57,078 nucleotides of DNA from NCBI RefSeq assembly GCF_900143625.1, contig NZ_FRFF01000032.1:1-57078 (forward strand), in the 5' to 3' direction. Positions 8,637 through 17,977 of this stretch are shown here, in pieces. The position numbers and the translations under genes were made by a program. The number at the start of each line of letters is the position of its first letter. Positions within the stretch are counted from its first letter, which is position 1. Source of the DNA: Nocardiopsis sp. JB363. GTDB lineage: Bacteria > Actinomycetota > Actinomycetes > Streptosporangiales > Streptosporangiaceae. The notes under the pieces were generated by a model, which saw nothing but the letters and a program-made list of their open reading frames with translations, searched no databases and had not been told where the DNA came from.

Positions 8637-10682
8637 TCACTCCGAGGACGAATCGGTCTCGACCAGGTCGGGGGAGGTTTGCCCCGTGTCGTAAAGACCC
8701 AGGGCCCGTTCGGCCTCGGCGCGCACCTCGTGGGCCAGTTCGGCCGGAGCCACGACACGCCCCCGGGACCCCAGGGACAACACGAGTCGGGCCACCCATG
8801 CCGGTGCCGGGGTGCGCAGCGTGGCGCGCACCCCGCCCTCGGCCAGTTCGGTGACCGACTCGCACGCGTAGTCCTCGGTGATCCAACGCGCCGACGGCTC
8901 CAGGTCCAACACGACCAGGGCGTCGCGCTCGGAACGTTGGAGCACCCCCTCGGACAGATCGCGACGGCCCACCCCCTCGGGCACCTGTGCGGCGTAGGGC
9001 AGCACGGTCAGTTCCAGCACCCGGTCCAGCCGGAACAGGCGCACGTCCTCGCGCAGGTGGCAGTAGCCCTCCAGGAACGGCTTGCCATCCTGGACGACCA
9101 GACCCATCGGGTCCACGTCGCGTTCGGTGACCTGGTCCAGGTACCCGGACAGGTAGCGCAGGTGCAGGCGTTGACCGGCCTCCAAGGCCTGGGAGCAGCG
9201 CCGGTGGGTCTGCGCCACCTGCTCGTCCATCTCCACCCGCACCTGGACGGAGTCGGCCAGGGAGCCCATGGCGCTACCGGCCGCCCCGCGCAGCTTCTCC
9301 CCCACGCGCTTGAGCGCGCCGTCCTCCACGCCCTGGGCCTCGGGCAGCGCTTCCAGCAACGACAGGCCCACGACGAGGCTGGCCGCCTCGTCGGCGGTCA
9401 GGCGCAGCGGCTGGGCCAGGGTGTCGGCGTTGCCGATGATGATCTCCCCGGTCTCCTTGGCCGCGTCCAGGTCCACCTCGATGAGGTCGCCGGGGGTGTA
9501 GCCGGGCAGACCGCACATCCACAGCAGGCTCAGGTCCTGGACCACCTGCTTCTCGCTGAGGCCGAAGTGGCCGGCCACCTCCGAGACCCGCACGTCACGG
9601 CCGAGCGCGTAGGGCACCAGCATCAGCAGCCGACGCAACTGGTCCGCCGAGCGCGGTCCGCGCACCGGGGCGTCCTGTTCCTCGGCCTCTCCCACCGGTG
9701 CGGCCTCGGCCTCGGCCCGGGAGACCACGCCGCGCATGTGGGCGGCCAGCGCCGAACGCGCCTGCTCGGGCTCCACGATCTCGGCGCGGGCGCCCTGGGC
9801 GGCCACTCGTCCCACCAGGGCATTGGTGTCGGTGTAGGGCAGGGTGAGGGTGTCCCACACCGGCCCCACACCCTCCCGTTCCCCGGGGACCACGCGCAGG
9901 GCGCTGCGGCGCAGGGCGTGCGCGGAGTCCACGAGTACCCGCACGGTGGCGGTGTGGTCGGGGTCGGCCCGGTGCAGGGAGACCACCGAGCGCAGATCCA
10001 CGCCCTCGGGCACCTGGACGTCCGGGCCGGTGCGCACCACCGTCACCTGCCCCTGGATACGCCCGAGACGAAAGACCCGGCGGGCCTCGCGCAGTCGGTC
10101 GTGGCCGACCAGGTACCAGTGGCCGTCCCGGTTGACCACGCCCCACGGTTCGACCTCACGGCGCACGGCCTCGGTCTGGCCGGGCCTGCGGTAGGAGAAG
10201 GACACCGGTCGACGGTCGCGGATCGCTTGCCAGACGGGACCGAAGGCGGGTTCGTCGGTGCGCATGGTCGGGGTCAGCCCGGGTGCCGCCTCGGCGTCCA
10301 CCGGCACCCCGGCCGAGCGAAGCTTGAACAGGGCGTTGGCGGCGGCCTCGCCCAAAGAGGCGTGTCGCCAGGCCCGGGCCGCCAGACCCAGCACGAGCGC
10401 CTCGTCGGGCAGCAGCTCGATCTCGGACAGTTCGTAGTCCGAACGGGAGATCCGGTAACCCTCCTCGCCGCTGAAGGCGTCACCGGTACCCACCTGGATC
10501 GGGATGCCGCTGTCGCGCAGTTCTCGCTTGTCGCGCTCGAACATGCGCTTGAACGCCGACTCCGTGTCGGCCTCCGCGTACCCCTGCACCGTCGCCCTGA
10601 TCTCCTGGGCGGTCAGGTGGCGCCGGGTGGACAACAGGCAGATGACCAGGTTGAGCTGCCGTTCGGTCTTCCTGCGCGACAT
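8637..10682 (-). CDS. pafBC: PafB-PafC fusion: WYL-domain DNA-damage transcription regulator
   Basis: A 681-residue protein made of two complete PafB/PafC-like halves in one frame. The first half (about 1-320) has a winged HTH (MSRRKTERQLNLVICLLSTRR) and a WYL domain with WYLVGHDRLREARRVFRLGRI near 189-209. After an acidic linker (about 320-343) a second HTH follows (about 346-395) and then a second WYL-like domain (FLEGYCHLREDVRLFRLDRV). In mycobacteria separate PafB and PafC act together as the LexA-independent DNA-damage activator. The ATG at 10680-10682 has AAGGAG upstream. The frame stays open for 343 more codons, but that part is antisense to DUF3866. Confidence 0.95.
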   Translation of the reverse strand: MSRRKTERQLNLVICLLSTRRHLTAQEIRATVQGYAEADTESAFKRMFERDKRELRDSGIPIQVGTGDAFSGEEGYRISRSDYELSEIELLPDEALVLGLAARAWRHASLGEAAANALFKLRSAGVPVDAEAAPGLTPTMRTDEPAFGPVWQAIRDRRPVSFSYRRPGQTEAVRREVEPWGVVNRDGHWYLVGHDRLREARRVFRLGRIQGQVTVVRTGPDVQVPEGVDLRSVVSLHRADPDHTATVRVLVDSAHALRRSALRVVPGEREGVGPVWDTLTLPYTDTNALVGRVAAQGARAEIVEPEQARSALAAHMRGVVSRAEAEAAPVGEAEEQDAPVRGPRSADQLRRLLMLVPYALGRDVRVSEVAGHFGLSEKQVVQDLSLLWMCGLPGYTPGDLIEVDLDAAKETGEIIIGNADTLAQPLRLTADEAASLVVGLSLLEALPEAQGVEDGALKRVGEKLRGAAGSAMGSLADSVQVRVEMDEQVAQTHRRCSQALEAGQRLHLRYLSGYLDQVTERDVDPMGLVVQDGKPFLEGYCHLREDVRLFRLDRVLELTVLPYAAQVPEGVGRRDLSEGVLQRSERDALVVLDLEPSARWITEDYACESVTELAEGGVRATLRTPAPAWVARLVLSLGSRGRVVAPAELAHEVRAEAERALGLYDTGQTSPDLVETDSSSE

Positions 10683-10778
10683 CGTCGCCACTCCTTCACC
10701 CTGGGATGATGCACCGGGCGGGGCCGCGAGGGCGCGTCCTCCCACTTTCGGTTCAGCACCGACGGTACCGTGCCGACC

Positions 10779-11867
10779 ATGATCCGGTGGCGTCGTGGCC
10801 GAGTCCGTGAACTCCTGCCCTCCTGGACCGGGGTCCGCGTGTGCGCGGTGGTTCTGGCCGGAGCCGCCCCCGACACCCCGCCCACCTGCCGGGCCCTGGC
10901 CTACCCCGACCTGGTCGGCGATCCGCGCGTGGGCGACGAGGTCCTGCTCAACACCGGCGCCCTGGACCTGGGGCTGGGAACCGGCGGATACGCGCTGGTG
11001 GTGGCCGTCCCCGACCGGCCGCCCGCCGACCGGGAGAACCCCGGACACCTGATCAAGGCCCGCTACACCCCGCTCCAGGCCACCGTTCAGGGCGCCGACG
11101 AACAGGGCTCGCCCCACCACGAGACGCTGCGCGCCGCTCAAGGGATCGACGGGATGCCGGTGGTCGTGGCCGACCTGCACTCGGCACTGCCGGCCGTGCT
11201 GGCGGGAGTGCGCGCCGAACGTCCCCGCACCCGGGTCGTCCACGTGATGCTGGACGGCGGCGCGCTGCCCGCGGCGTTCTCCCGGGTCCTCGCGGCGCTG
11301 CGCGAGGACGGCCTCCTCGCGGGCTGTGTGACCACCGGCCAGGCGTTCGGCGGCGACCTGGAGACGGTGACCGTGCACTCGGGCCTGTTGGCCGCCAGGC
11401 ACGCGCTGGGGGCGGAGGTCGCGGTGGTCTGCCAGGGGCCGGGCAACCTGGGCACCGGCACCCCGTGGGGCTTTTCGGGTGTGGCCTGTGGAGAGGCCGT
11501 CAACGCCGCCGCGACCCTGGAAGGTCGGCCAGTGGCGGCCCTGCGGATCAGTGAGGCCGACCACCGCCCCCGCCACCGCGGGGTCTCCCACCACAGCCTG
11601 ACCGCCTACGGCAAGGTCGCCCTGGCCCCCGCCGACGTGGTCGTGCCCGCCCTGCCCGGCGCGTTCGGTGAGAAGGTACGCGACCAGGCCTGGCCCCTGG
11701 GCGATCGGCACACCCTGGTGGAGGTCTCCACGACCGGTCTGGAGAGCGAACTGCTGTCGTTGCCGCTGAAGGTCTCGACGATGGGCCGCGGCCTGGAACA
11801 GGACCGGGCCGCCTTCCTGAGCGCGGCCGCCGCCGGACGATACGCCGCCACTCTCCTGGTCCCCTGA
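10779..11867 (+). CDS. DUF3866 family protein
   Basis: 362 residues matching the DUF3866 family by its start (MIRWRRGRVRELLPSWTG), the TGYA-like segment GTGGYALVVAVPD, the central HVMLDGGALPAAFS, and CQGPGNLGTGTPWGFSGVACGEA. The function of the family is not known to me. There is no signal peptide. The ATG at 10779 is preferred over the GTG at 10770 because family members begin MIRW. It is divergent from pafBC with about 96 bp between the starts, which probably hold both promoters. Confidence 0.88.
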   Translation: MIRWRRGRVRELLPSWTGVRVCAVVLAGAAPDTPPTCRALAYPDLVGDPRVGDEVLLNTGALDLGLGTGGYALVVAVPDRPPADRENPGHLIKARYTPLQATVQGADEQGSPHHETLRAAQGIDGMPVVVADLHSALPAVLAGVRAERPRTRVVHVMLDGGALPAAFSRVLAALREDGLLAGCVTTGQAFGGDLETVTVHSGLLAARHALGAEVAVVCQGPGNLGTGTPWGFSGVACGEAVNAAATLEGRPVAALRISEADHRPRHRGVSHHSLTAYGKVALAPADVVVPALPGAFGEKVRDQAWPLGDRHTLVEVSTTGLESELLSLPLKVSTMGRGLEQDRAAFLSAAAAGRYAATLLVP

Positions 11868-11886
11868 CCGGGCGCGGCGCCACCGC

Positions 11887-12924
11887 TCACAGGTCGACGG
11901 CCCTGGGCACCCACGCGGCCGGTCGCCGGTGCTCGGCGTCGCCGTTGCCGGGCACGGGGGTGCGTCGAGTGGCCGCGAGCATGTGCTCGGACGGTGCGTC
12001 GAAGTACCGCCCGGGCCGGAACATGGCCAAGGAGGTCGGGTCGGCCACGACCCCCTCGTCCACGCTCACCGCCTCCGGCACGAACACGACACCGTCCCCA
12101 CAGGTCACACCCCACAGCCTCCCGGGCCCGGCGGAGACGATCTGCCCGGGATCGCCGCCCACCACCTCGGTGGACAGCTCCCCCGAACGGAAGGTGATGC
12201 GGGCACCGCCGAACATCGCGAACGCCCCGGGGTAGGGGGCGGCCAGGGCCCGCACCATCCGGTCCACGTCACGGCCGGCGGCCGTCAGGTCCAGGTGCCC
12301 GTCGCTGGGCCGGCGCCGGGGCCACACCGACACGTGCCCGGTCTGGGGGCGACGAGAGGCACGTCCCTCCAACAGGGCGTCCAGGTTGCGCACGATCAGC
12401 TCGGCCTGCAAACGTCCCACCCGCTCGTACAGGCCGGTGGCGGTGGCGTCGGCGGCCACCTCGAAACGGATCCGGTCCACGATGTCACCGGCGTCGACCT
12501 CTCCGGCCAGGTGGAACAGGGTCACGGCGCTGGCCCGCATGTCACGCAGGATCGTCCAGGGGATGGGGGCGCTTCCGCGCCCCACCGGCAGCGGGGAGGG
12601 ATGCATGCCCACACCGCCCAACGGAAGCGAGGCCAGGACCTCCCCCCGCACCAGCTGCGACCACCCGGCCACCACCATCAGGTCGATGCGGTGCGAGGCC
12701 AGGGCGTCGCGCACCTCGTCGCCGTTGATGTCGGTGGCGCGCAGGTGCGGCAGGTCCAGTCGGCGTGTCACCGACTCGTAGTCGACGTAGCCGCAGCGGT
12801 GCGCCAGCTCGGCGGGGTAGGACACCACCAGATCCGGTGGACGCCCCTGGGCACAGAGCTCCTCCAAGGCCGGCACCCCCAGGCGCAGACCGGATACGTA
12901 GCAGAACCGCCGTCCTTCCGGCAT
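11887..12924 (-). CDS. Formyltransferase-like protein (Fmt N/C family), catalytic Asn replaced
   Basis: 345 residues with the layout of methionyl-tRNA formyltransferases and sugar N-formyltransferases. There is a Rossmann-like N-terminal half with GMHPSPLPVGRGSAPIPWTI (about 106-125), VDAGDIVD (143-150), and a C-terminal region containing WPRRRPSDGHLDL. The family triad is Asn-His-Asp (106/108/144 in E. coli Fmt). Here His108 and Asp144 are present, but position 106 is Gly. It is probably not the housekeeping Fmt. GAGGGGGAG precedes the chosen ATG. Its place between FKBP and pafBC could imply a shared transcript, but the substrate is unknown. Confidence 0.82.
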   Translation of the reverse strand: MPEGRRFCYVSGLRLGVPALEELCAQGRPPDLVVSYPAELAHRCGYVDYESVTRRLDLPHLRATDINGDEVRDALASHRIDLMVVAGWSQLVRGEVLASLPLGGVGMHPSPLPVGRGSAPIPWTILRDMRASAVTLFHLAGEVDAGDIVDRIRFEVAADATATGLYERVGRLQAELIVRNLDALLEGRASRRPQTGHVSVWPRRRPSDGHLDLTAAGRDVDRMVRALAAPYPGAFAMFGGARITFRSGELSTEVVGGDPGQIVSAGPGRLWGVTCGDGVVFVPEAVSVDEGVVADPTSLAMFRPGRYFDAPSEHMLAATRRTPVPGNGDAEHRRPAAWVPRAVDL

Positions 12925-13028
12925 GGCTCCCCCTCGCCAGATCTCACTCCGAGTGACGACTCTACGCAGCAACCGCACCACTCCCCCGCAGGCGTGTCCA
13001 TCCCGCGTGTCAGGGCCCTGGCGCACGA

Positions 13029-13058
13029 CGACGCCCCCGTCGTGCGACGGGGGCGTCG
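13029..13058 (-). terminator. Hairpin after the FKBP gene
   Basis: A perfect inverted repeat (13029-13042 with 13045-13058) lies 34 bp past the FKBP stop. The stem is very GC-rich but has no U-run, so it could be a terminator or an mRNA 3'-end stabiliser. Confidence 0.6.
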
Positions 13059-13091
13059 AAACGCGAACGAACCGCGGGTACGTCGGAGCGG

Positions 13092-14198
13092 TTACTCCTC
13101 CTCGGGAGCCGCTTCGTCCTCGGCCTCGGGGTCGGCCGCCTCACCTTCGGCGCCCTCCTCGGCCTCGGCCGGCTCGGGCGGTGGCGGGTTGTCGTAGGCG
13201 CCCAGGACGTCGATCACGAAGACCAGGGAGCCCACGGGGCCTCCCATCGCCTCTTCCTCGGTCTCGCCATAGGCCATGGAACCGGGGACGACCATCATCA
13301 GTCGGTCGCCGACGTTGGCACCGACGATGCCCTCGTCCCAGCCCTCGATGACCTCGCCACCACCGATGGCGGTGTCGAACGGCGCACCACCGCGGTCCCA
13401 GGTGGAGTCGAAGACGGTGTGTTCCCCGTTCTCCTCGGGATCCCAGCGCACACCCGTGTACTGGGCGACGATCTGCTGGCCCTCCTCGACCTCGGGGCCC
13501 TCACCCTCGATGAGCGGGACGACCTCCAGGTCCTCCGGGGCGTCACCCTCGGGGATGTCGATCTCGGGACGGCTGTGGCCGTCCTGGGTCACCGTGGGCA
13601 GACCGTCACCACCGTCGGTGGTCTGCTCGCCCGGCACCACGGCGCCTTGGGCGTAGCGGTCCATCACGTCGATGACGAGCACACTGGCGCCCTCGGGAGC
13701 CTCCTGGCCCATACCCTGGGCCTGCTCCATCTCCTCCTGGGTCAGCGGCGGGAACACGTAGACCGCGCGGCTGCCGAGGGGCTGGCTCACCAGGGCGTCG
13801 GTGATGTACTCGGGCATCTCGTTCATACGAATGAGGTCGGGGGCACCGGATTCGTAGCTGGACTGGCCCTCCATCGGCTCGCCCTCGCCCGGGGCGGTCC
13901 ACTGGTACTGGACGACGTTGGCGACCACCAGGTCTTCCGCGCCCACCAGGACGTCCTCCCCCGAACCCTTACTGACGATCCCGGAGATCTCCTCTTCGGG
14001 AAGCTCGTCGTCGGGGAAGGTGATCTGCGGTTCCTCACCGACTTCGCCGGTGACGTCAGGCAGCCGCGGGTCCAGCTCCTCCGCGTTCATACGCAGGAAG
14101 GCGGGAGTCTTCCAATCCTCTGGGATCGATCCGCAGCTTGAGACCACCAACGCGATGGCGGTCAGTGGCACCGCGAGGGCGGCGGCACGTCGGTGCAT
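13092..14198 (-). CDS. FKBP-type peptidyl-prolyl isomerase lipoprotein
   Basis: 368 residues. The N-terminus is a lipoprotein signal (MHRRAAALAVPLTAIALVVSSC) with the lipidated Cys at 22. Two FKBP-like modules follow. The first (about 75-190) is divergent, and the second (about 220-340) has the classic pattern of QIVAQYTGVRW, GGGEVIEGWDEGIVGANVGDRLMMVVPGSMAYGE and GSLVFVIDVLG. The tail is Glu/Ala-rich. It should assist folding of exported proteins at the outer face of the membrane. FKBP genes downstream of pafA are common in actinobacteria. AGAGG precedes the ATG. Confidence 0.92.
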   Translation of the reverse strand: MHRRAAALAVPLTAIALVVSSCGSIPEDWKTPAFLRMNAEELDPRLPDVTGEVGEEPQITFPDDELPEEEISGIVSKGSGEDVLVGAEDLVVANVVQYQWTAPGEGEPMEGQSSYESGAPDLIRMNEMPEYITDALVSQPLGSRAVYVFPPLTQEEMEQAQGMGQEAPEGASVLVIDVMDRYAQGAVVPGEQTTDGGDGLPTVTQDGHSRPEIDIPEGDAPEDLEVVPLIEGEGPEVEEGQQIVAQYTGVRWDPEENGEHTVFDSTWDRGGAPFDTAIGGGEVIEGWDEGIVGANVGDRLMMVVPGSMAYGETEEEAMGGPVGSLVFVIDVLGAYDNPPPPEPAEAEEGAEGEAADPEAEDEAAPEEE

Positions 14199-14290
14199 GG
14201 GTCACAACCTCTGATTTCCGGCTCAGGACAGGCTCACACTACCTAAAAGCACAAGCCCGGCCACCCCCGGGAACGCACCGGAAGTCACAA

Positions 14291-14342
14291 GCCCCGTCGG
14301 GCGGCTCGGGTCACAGCGATACTGTGCGCCGCCCGACGGGGC
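14291..14342 (-). terminator. Long two-step hairpin after pafA
   Basis: A perfect 15-bp stem (14291-14305 with 14328-14342) encloses a second short stem (CACAG 14312-14316 with CTGTG 14322-14326). It lies about 75 bp past the pafA stop and before the FKBP start. A terminator or processing structure is likely, although no U-run follows. Confidence 0.65.
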
Positions 14343-14416
14343 CCGGTTCCAGCGGTCCGGCGGTCCCGCCCGGACCCGGGATCGGTCCCCGGGCCCGGGC
14401 GGAACCCCCTGCCGGT

Positions 14417-15775
14417 TCACATTCCGGCGATCAGCTTCTCCACTCGCTCGTCCACCGACTTGAACGGGTCCTTGCACAGCACCGTCCGCTGTGCCTGGTC
14501 GTTGAGTTTGAGGTGCACCCAGTCCACCGTGAAGTCACGGCGTTTCTCCTGGGCACGCCGGATGAACTCGCCCCGCAACCGCGCCCGGGTGGTCTGGGGA
14601 GGCACGGACTTGGACTCGAAGATCTTCAGGTCGTTCACCACTCGATCCATCTGGCCGCGGTTCTGCATCAGGTAGAACAGGCCGCGATCGCGGTGGATGT
14701 CGTGGTAGGTCAGATCCAGCTGGGCCACGCGGGGGGAGGACAGCGACAGGTCGTGCTTGTCCCGGTAGCGCTCCAACAGAAGGTACTTGGCGACCCAGTC
14801 GATCTCCCGCGAGACCGTCTCCAGGTTCTGGGTCTCCACCGCCTCCAGAGTGCGGTGCCACAGGTCCAGGACCTGCTTGCCCACGGCGTCGGTGCCGTGT
14901 CGGTCCACGAAGCTCTGGACCTTCTCCAGGTACTCGCGCTGGATCTCCAGGGCACTGGCCTCGCGCCCGTTGGCCAGACGCACCTTACGCCGACCGGTCA
15001 TGTCGTGGCTGACCTCGCGGATCGCCCGGATGGGGTTCTCCAGGGTGTAGTCGCGCATGACCACACCGGCCTCGATCATCCGCAGCACCAGGTCGGTGGA
15101 GCCGAGCTTGAGCAGAGTGGTGGTCTCGCTCATGTTGGAGTCGCCCACGATGACGTGCAGCCGACGGAACCGTTCGGCGTCGGCGTGGGGCTCATCGCGG
15201 GTGTTGATGATGGGACGCGAGCGTGTGGTGGCCGAGGAGACACCTTCCCAGATGTGCTCGGCGCGCTGACTCACGCAGTACAGGGCGCCCCTGGGCGTCT
15301 GTAGCACCTTGCCGGCGCCGCAGATGATCTGCCGGGTCACCAGGAAGGGGATGAGGACGTCGGCCAGGCGACCGAACTCCCCGTGCCGGCCCACGAGGTA
15401 GTTCTCGTGACAGCCATAGGAGTTGCCCGCCGAGTCGGTGTTGTTCTTGAAGAGGTAGATGTCGCCGGCGATGCCCTCCTCGTGCAGGCGCTGCTCGGCA
15501 TCGATCTGCAGCCCCTCCAGGATGCGTTCGCCGGCCTTGTCATGGGCCACCAGGTCCAAGAGGCTGTCGCACTCGGGGGTGGCGTACTCGGGGTGGCTGC
15601 CCACGTCCAGGTACAGGCGGGCCCCGTTGCGCAGGAACACGTTGCTGCTGCGCCCCCAGGAGACCACCCGTCGGAAGAGATAGCGGGCGACCTCGTCCGG
15701 CGACAGACGGCGCTGCCCCCGGAAGGTGCACGTGACCCCGTACTCGTTCTCCAGCCCGAAGATCCGTCGTTCCAC
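14417..15775 (-). CDS. pafA: Pup-protein ligase PafA
   Basis: Joins the C-terminal glutamate of Pup to lysines of target proteins using ATP. The 452-residue protein belongs to the carboxylate-amine ligase/glutamine-synthetase-like superfamily. The start is [14 protein letters not shown] with the metal-binding Glu9. Asp57, the catalytic base in the mycobacterial enzyme, is in [15 protein letters not shown]. The nucleotide region [20 protein letters not shown] is intact. It lacks the extra loop near residue 40-80 that marks Dop. GAGG precedes the GTG start. It is the downstream end of the pup-prcB-prcA-pafA series. Confidence 0.97.
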   Translation of the reverse strand: MERRIFGLENEYGVTCTFRGQRRLSPDEVARYLFRRVVSWGRSSNVFLRNGARLYLDVGSHPEYATPECDSLLDLVAHDKAGERILEGLQIDAEQRLHEEGIAGDIYLFKNNTDSAGNSYGCHENYLVGRHGEFGRLADVLIPFLVTRQIICGAGKVLQTPRGALYCVSQRAEHIWEGVSSATTRSRPIINTRDEPHADAERFRRLHVIVGDSNMSETTTLLKLGSTDLVLRMIEAGVVMRDYTLENPIRAIREVSHDMTGRRKVRLANGREASALEIQREYLEKVQSFVDRHGTDAVGKQVLDLWHRTLEAVETQNLETVSREIDWVAKYLLLERYRDKHDLSLSSPRVAQLDLTYHDIHRDRGLFYLMQNRGQMDRVVNDLKIFESKSVPPQTTRARLRGEFIRRAQEKRRDFTVDWVHLKLNDQAQRTVLCKDPFKSVDERVEKLIAGM

Positions 15776-15876
15776 GCGACCTCACCAACTTCCGTCACCG
15801 GGGTGCCGACGACGGGGCCGCGTCGTCCACACCCGCCCGGCCGGTGCGACGCCCCGGTGGCGCCGCACCGTCGTCC

Positions 15877-16659
15877 CTAGCCTCGGTCCTGGTCGGCCTC
15901 GTCCCCACCGGTGTCCGCGTCCTCGGAGGTGTCCGTGGTGGCGGAGACGTCCGTGGCGGCGCCACGCTTGCCCTCCTCGATGAGGGAGTTCAGGCGGTCG
16001 CCGTGGATACGACGGAACTTGCGGTGCTGTCGGGAGCGGTCGAGAACGGCGACCTCCAGGTTGGTGGCCTCCAGTTCGCGCTCCTCCCCGTTCTCGTGGG
16101 CCAGTGCGCGGGTGGCGGCGTTGAGCGCCGCACTGAGCGGCGCGGAACCGTCGAAGCGGTCCTTGAGCTGCTCGGACACGTGCTCCGAGGATCCGCCCAT
16201 CGCCACGAATCCCTGCTCGTCGACGATGGAACCGTCGAAGGTGATGCGGTAGATCTCGTCATCGGCCGCGGTGTCGCCGACCTCCGCGACGACGATCTCG
16301 ACCTCCCACGGTTTGGGGCTCTCGCTGAAGACGGTGCCCAGGGTCTGGGCGTAGATGTTGGCGAGCTGGCGGCCACTGACGTCTCGACGGTCGAACTGGT
16401 ACCCGCGTACGTCGGCGAAACGGACGCCCATCAGGCGCAGGTTCTCGAATTCGGGGTAACGCCCGACCGCGGCGAAGGCGATGCGGTCATAGAGTTCGCT
16501 GATCTTGTGCAGGGTGCGGGACATGTTGTCCGCCACCAAGAGGATGCCGCCCTCGTACTGCAGGACGACGGCACTACGGCCGCGCGCGATGCCTTTGCGC
16601 GCGTAGTCCGCCTTGTCCTTCATCTGCTGTTCGGGGGCGACGTAGAAGGGCATCGACAC
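15877..16659 (-). CDS. prcA: 20S proteasome alpha subunit
   Basis: 260 residues forming the outer gated heptameric rings of the actinobacterial proteasome. The start MSMPFYVAPEQQMKDKADYARKGIARGRSAV is characteristic; the short N-terminus forms the gate opened by the Mpa ATPase. There is no catalytic N-terminal Thr, as expected for alpha. The C-terminal tail is acidic and disordered (DTSEDADTGGDEADQDRG). The annotated GTG lies two codons before an ATG, and the site AAGGAAA is rather far upstream, so the exact start is uncertain by two codons. Confidence 0.96.
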   Translation of the reverse strand: MSMPFYVAPEQQMKDKADYARKGIARGRSAVVLQYEGGILLVADNMSRTLHKISELYDRIAFAAVGRYPEFENLRLMGVRFADVRGYQFDRRDVSGRQLANIYAQTLGTVFSESPKPWEVEIVVAEVGDTAADDEIYRITFDGSIVDEQGFVAMGGSSEHVSEQLKDRFDGSAPLSAALNAATRALAHENGEERELEATNLEVAVLDRSRQHRKFRRIHGDRLNSLIEEGKRGAATDVSATTDTSEDADTGGDEADQDRG

Positions 16660-16745
16660 CGCGAATCGTTTCCTTACCTGGTCGGGAGAGGTCTGGTGGT
16701 GAGGGGCGCCTGGCCCCGGTCATGCGAGCCGGGTCATGGGGCCGT

Positions 16746-17591
16746 TCAATCGAGCCGGGCCGTGGGCCCGTCGGGGTGGGCGGCGCGCCCGTGGACCACT
16801 TCCGTGGCCAGAGCCGCGATCTCTTCGGTGGCGATACGGCGGTGTCCGTCCTCGGTGATGACGTCGACCAAGGGGAAGATCCCTCGGTGCAGGTCGGGTC
16901 CGCCGGTGGCGGAGTCATCGTCCGCGGCGTCGTAGAGCGACTCCAGAGCGACCTTGATGGCGGTGGTCTGGTCCAGGTCGTCGCGGTAGAGCTTCTTGAT
17001 GGAGCCCCTGGCGAAGACCGAGCCGGATCCGATGGAGTGGTAGCGCTGTTCCTCGTAGCGCCCGCCGACCGCGTCGTAGCTGAAGACCCGACCTTCCTCG
17101 GTGACCTCGTCGAAGCCCACCAACAGGGGGATCACGACGAACCCCTGCATGGCCATGCCCAGGTTGCCCCGGACCATCTGGGCGAGCTTGTTGGCCTTAC
17201 CCTCCAGGGAGAGGGAGCGGCCCTCCAACTTCTCGTAGTGTTCCAGCTCCACCTGATACAGGCGGGCCAGTTCGATACCGATCCCGGCCGAACCCGCGAT
17301 GGCCACCGCGGAGAACTCGTCGGTGCGGTAGAGCTTGTCCATGTCCCGGTTGGCGATGACGTTGCCCTGTGTGGCCCTGCGGTCACCGGCCAGCAGGACA
17401 CCCCCGGGGAAGGTCATGGCGACGATGGTCGTCGCGTCCGGAGTGAGGTGTTCGGCCACCCCTCCCGCGGCGTCCAGATGCCTTCCGGGCAGCAACTCGG
17501 GGTTGACCGCCCGGAGGAACTCGGTGAAGGACGAAGTACCCGCACTCATGAAAGCCGCCGGCATCCGTCCGCCTTCGAACCCTTCGAACAC
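16746..17591 (-). CDS. prcB: 20S proteasome beta subunit precursor
   Basis: 281-residue precursor of the catalytic subunit. A 53-residue propeptide is followed by the autocatalytic site Ala53-Thr54 ([24 protein letters not shown]). Thr54 becomes the N-terminal nucleophile; the conserved Asp17 and Lys33 of the mature chain are present (AGDRR and DMDKLYR). The later SGS-like region ([16 protein letters not shown]) is also intact. The GTG start has a strong GGAGGGAG. It lies 86 bp upstream of prcA and about 180 bp downstream of pup. That second gap holds two hairpins. Confidence 0.97.
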   Translation of the reverse strand: MFEGFEGGRMPAAFMSAGTSSFTEFLRAVNPELLPGRHLDAAGGVAEHLTPDATTIVAMTFPGGVLLAGDRRATQGNVIANRDMDKLYRTDEFSAVAIAGSAGIGIELARLYQVELEHYEKLEGRSLSLEGKANKLAQMVRGNLGMAMQGFVVIPLLVGFDEVTEEGRVFSYDAVGGRYEEQRYHSIGSGSVFARGSIKKLYRDDLDQTTAIKVALESLYDAADDDSATGGPDLHRGIFPLVDVITEDGHRRIATEEIAALATEVVHGRAAHPDGPTARLD

Positions 17592-17599
17592 GCGACTCC

Positions 17600-17638
17600 C
17601 TCCACTCGCGCCCCACCTCGTCTCGGAGGCGAGTGGAG
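17600..17638 (-). repeat. Hairpin overlapping the prcB ribosome binding site
   Basis: Inverted repeat 17600-17609 with 17629-17638 (10 bp, 19-nt loop). The prcB-proximal arm overlaps the GGAGGGAG site (17596-17603), so folding would hide part of it. Confidence 0.55.
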
Positions 17639-17667
17639 CGCCTGTCGTCCGTTTTTGTGTCGGTCCG

Positions 17668-17702
17668 CACGTCGGCCGGGCTTTCCCACCCCGGCCGACG
17701 TG
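17668..17702 (-). terminator. Hairpin between pup and prcB
   Basis: A perfect 12-bp stem (17668-17679 with 17691-17702) lies 72 bp past the pup stop, in the pup-prcB gap. No U-run follows on the minus strand. It may partly terminate transcription or protect the short pup mRNA. Confidence 0.55.
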
Positions 17703-17773
17703 TCGACCCTAACCCTGTGCACCCCGGGGCCGTGGGCTCCCGTGTGCGCTGTCAGCGAACCGTTCGAGGGCGG

Positions 17774-17977
17774 TCACTGACCGCCCTTCTGTACGAACTG
17801 CCGCACGAAGTCCTCGGCGTTGCTCTCTAGAACGTCGTCGATCTCGTCGAGGATGTCGTCGACGTCCTCATCCAGTTGTTCGTCGCGTTCCTGGGTCTCC
17901 GCGGCGCCTTCGGTCTCCTCGACCTCTTCGTCGCGGCGGGTGCCGTGCTTCTGGCCGCCGGTGTCCTTCGTCGCCAT
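17774..17977 (-). CDS. pup: Prokaryotic ubiquitin-like protein Pup
   Basis: The 67-residue protein tag of the Pup-proteasome system. It has a disordered N-terminus (MATKDTGGQKHGTRRDEE), the Mpa-binding helix (LDEIDDVLESNAEDFVRQFVQ) and the C-terminal GGQ. Ending in Gln means Dop must deamidate it to Glu before PafA can ligate it. The ATG at 17975-17977 is chosen because GGGAGG precedes it and all Pups begin here; the frame is open for 19 more codons without a better start. Confidence 0.97.
   Translation of the reverse strand: MATKDTGGQKHGTRRDEEVEETEGAAETQERDEQLDEDVDDILDEIDDVLESNAEDFVRQFVQKGGQ

Noticed and set aside
10683..11711. Upstream extension of the PafBC frame by 343 codons
   Set aside because: It lies antisense to the well-supported DUF3866 gene, and a good ribosome site sits directly before the ATG at 10682.
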